A DNA stretch of 43,368 bases from an uncultured Erysipelotrichaceae bacterium (GTDB lineage: Bacteria > Bacillota_I > Bacilli_A > RFN20 > CAG-826): positions 1 to 43,368 of the forward strand of contig CADCFC010000012.1 of NCBI GenBank assembly GCA_902800645.1, in the 5' to 3' direction. Shown here in pieces: positions 42,706 through 43,368 of the stretch (the first letter of the stretch is position 1; every line of letters starts with the position of its first letter). Made by a program: the position numbers and the translations under genes. Below the pieces are notes generated by a model, which saw only the letters and a program-made list of their open reading frames with translations, was not told the origin of the DNA and did no database searches.

Positions 42706-43368
42706 TACTCGGCAATTGAATAACCGAGCATCTGGGTTATGGATTGATTAATTAAATTAACCAGCTCATATCCTGTTGGGTAGTTCCTACCCGATATCCC
42801 TACATTCCCAGCTTTACCATTCCAATTAATGTAATCTTCATTTAAAAACTGGTCTGTTACAGGAATATATTCTCTAGTTGGATTTGAGAGACCTTTAAGT
42901 GGAGTTTCGAATTGATTTCCACTTATTTGTCTATAGACTCTCATAATGTTATAAGCTCCAACTGAATCTGAGTTAAAGATATAGTTATGACACTTCATTA
43001 AGCCTCTTCGTTTAGTTGAAGCTTATAAAAGAGCAAACTATAAATCTTATTAAAACAAACTACACGAATGTTTTGGTTGTAGCGGTGTTTCTCATCGTTA
43101 TTAACAAATTCTTTTTTAACATTGAGTAGTCCAGAAAGATCTCCAACAATAACTCTTGAAATATCATTAGATAAACAGTAATCAATAATCATTTTAGTCG
43201 CACGGTGAAGAATCAAATTTATTCTTCTATTTTTTAAGTTAAATAAATGTTTTATTTGTTTAGTTGCTTCTCCTTTCTTATGATTTGGATAACATTTATC
43301 AAACTTCGACTGATAATAAGCAATCTTTTTAGAAAAGTAATAATTAGTGTTTAACAAAGATTGACCTG
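42705..43368 (-). pseudogene. tnpB: tnpB (IS200/IS605 or IS607 type RNA-guided nuclease), broken and partial
   Basis: The C-terminal half of a TnpB protein, running off the right edge. One frame (43368-42998) has NTNYYFSKKIAYYQSKF, LHRATKMIIDYCL and SRVIVGDLSGLL, reaching LLFYKLQLNEEA and a stop; the second (42998-42705; in frame from STKRRGLMK before its ATG) has CHNYIFNSDSVGAYNIMR with the RuvC-III Asp and a long C-terminal tail. Between LFYKLQ and STKRRG the usual segment with YTS..CS.CG is missing, so about 25 codons plus a frame were lost. Position EDL, which holds the RuvC-II Glu in ISDra2-type TnpB, reads GDL. The encoded enzyme is very probably dead. No IS end or omegaRNA scaffold is evident. 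Confidence 0.8.

Overview
The window looks like a chromosomal piece of a low-GC, low-complexity-genome member of the Bacilli (Erysipelotrichia/Mollicutes-like lineages of animal guts are the best guess). By eye it is clearly AT-rich, uses the standard code (TGG for Trp, mostly TAA stops), has encoded tRNA CCA ends, GGAGG ribosome binding sites, DegV, FeoA/FeoB and an assortment of glycoside hydrolases. The assignment is an inference from gene content; no 16S or other taxonomic marker is present.

Layout, almost all on the minus strand. 1-1130: the 5' part of a type I restriction methyltransferase gene (hsdM) with an elaborate promoter (palindrome over the -10, three 20-21 bp iterons upstream), then tRNA-Thr. 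1130-8358: a MacB/FtsX-like ABC transporter, rimO and a domain-swapped GH3 glycosidase, overlapping head to tail. 8468-16241: a probable envelope/lipid locus: two large anchored proteins of unknown function (308 and 1179 aa), a PAP2 phosphatase, a processive-type GT2 glycosyltransferase (probably frameshifted at its start), a PlsC-like acyltransferase and a small membrane protein. 16418-17023: a divergent membrane-bound XRE regulator with a leaderless promoter and paired operators. 17094-21755: two exported degradative proteins, an endonuclease I with Ig-like domains and a membrane anchor, and an M6-type metalloprotease lipoprotein. 21817-22466: an ISL3 transposase 5' fragment joined to a histidine-kinase 3' fragment. 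22676-22846: tRNA-Asp and tRNA-Phe. 23000-26099: an iron uptake operon (feoA2-feoA-feoB-Cys-rich protein) under a promoter with two palindromic operators. 26128-34033: cardiolipin synthase, GH13 alpha-1,6-glucosidase and GH36 alpha-galactosidase, divergent from a GH2 beta-galactosidase-like gene through a 55 bp symmetric promoter. 34026-38686: lipoprotein, two ABC ATPases, ABC-2 permease and tcdA in one tight operon. 38750-42216: membrane acyltransferase, DegV protein and a divergent phytoene-desaturase-like oxidoreductase. 42239-43368: a decay zone in which a BMP-type nucleoside/sugar ABC operon has been collapsed by a deletion and abuts a broken tnpB.

The most notable points are: a roughly 50-residue peptide module (core EVKRPF-x-x-YK-[ED]-ES) shared by two otherwise unrelated ABC transporters in the window; a strong terminator for the GH2 gene encoded antisense inside the conserved C-terminal motif of tcdA; the nearly mirror-symmetric GH36/GH2 divergent promoter; paired operators at the feo, XRE and hsdM promoters; and the operon-scale deletion scar at 42239-42705. 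No CRISPR array, prophage or complete insertion sequence is visible. I did not find a clear complete new defence system; the restriction locus runs off the left edge.
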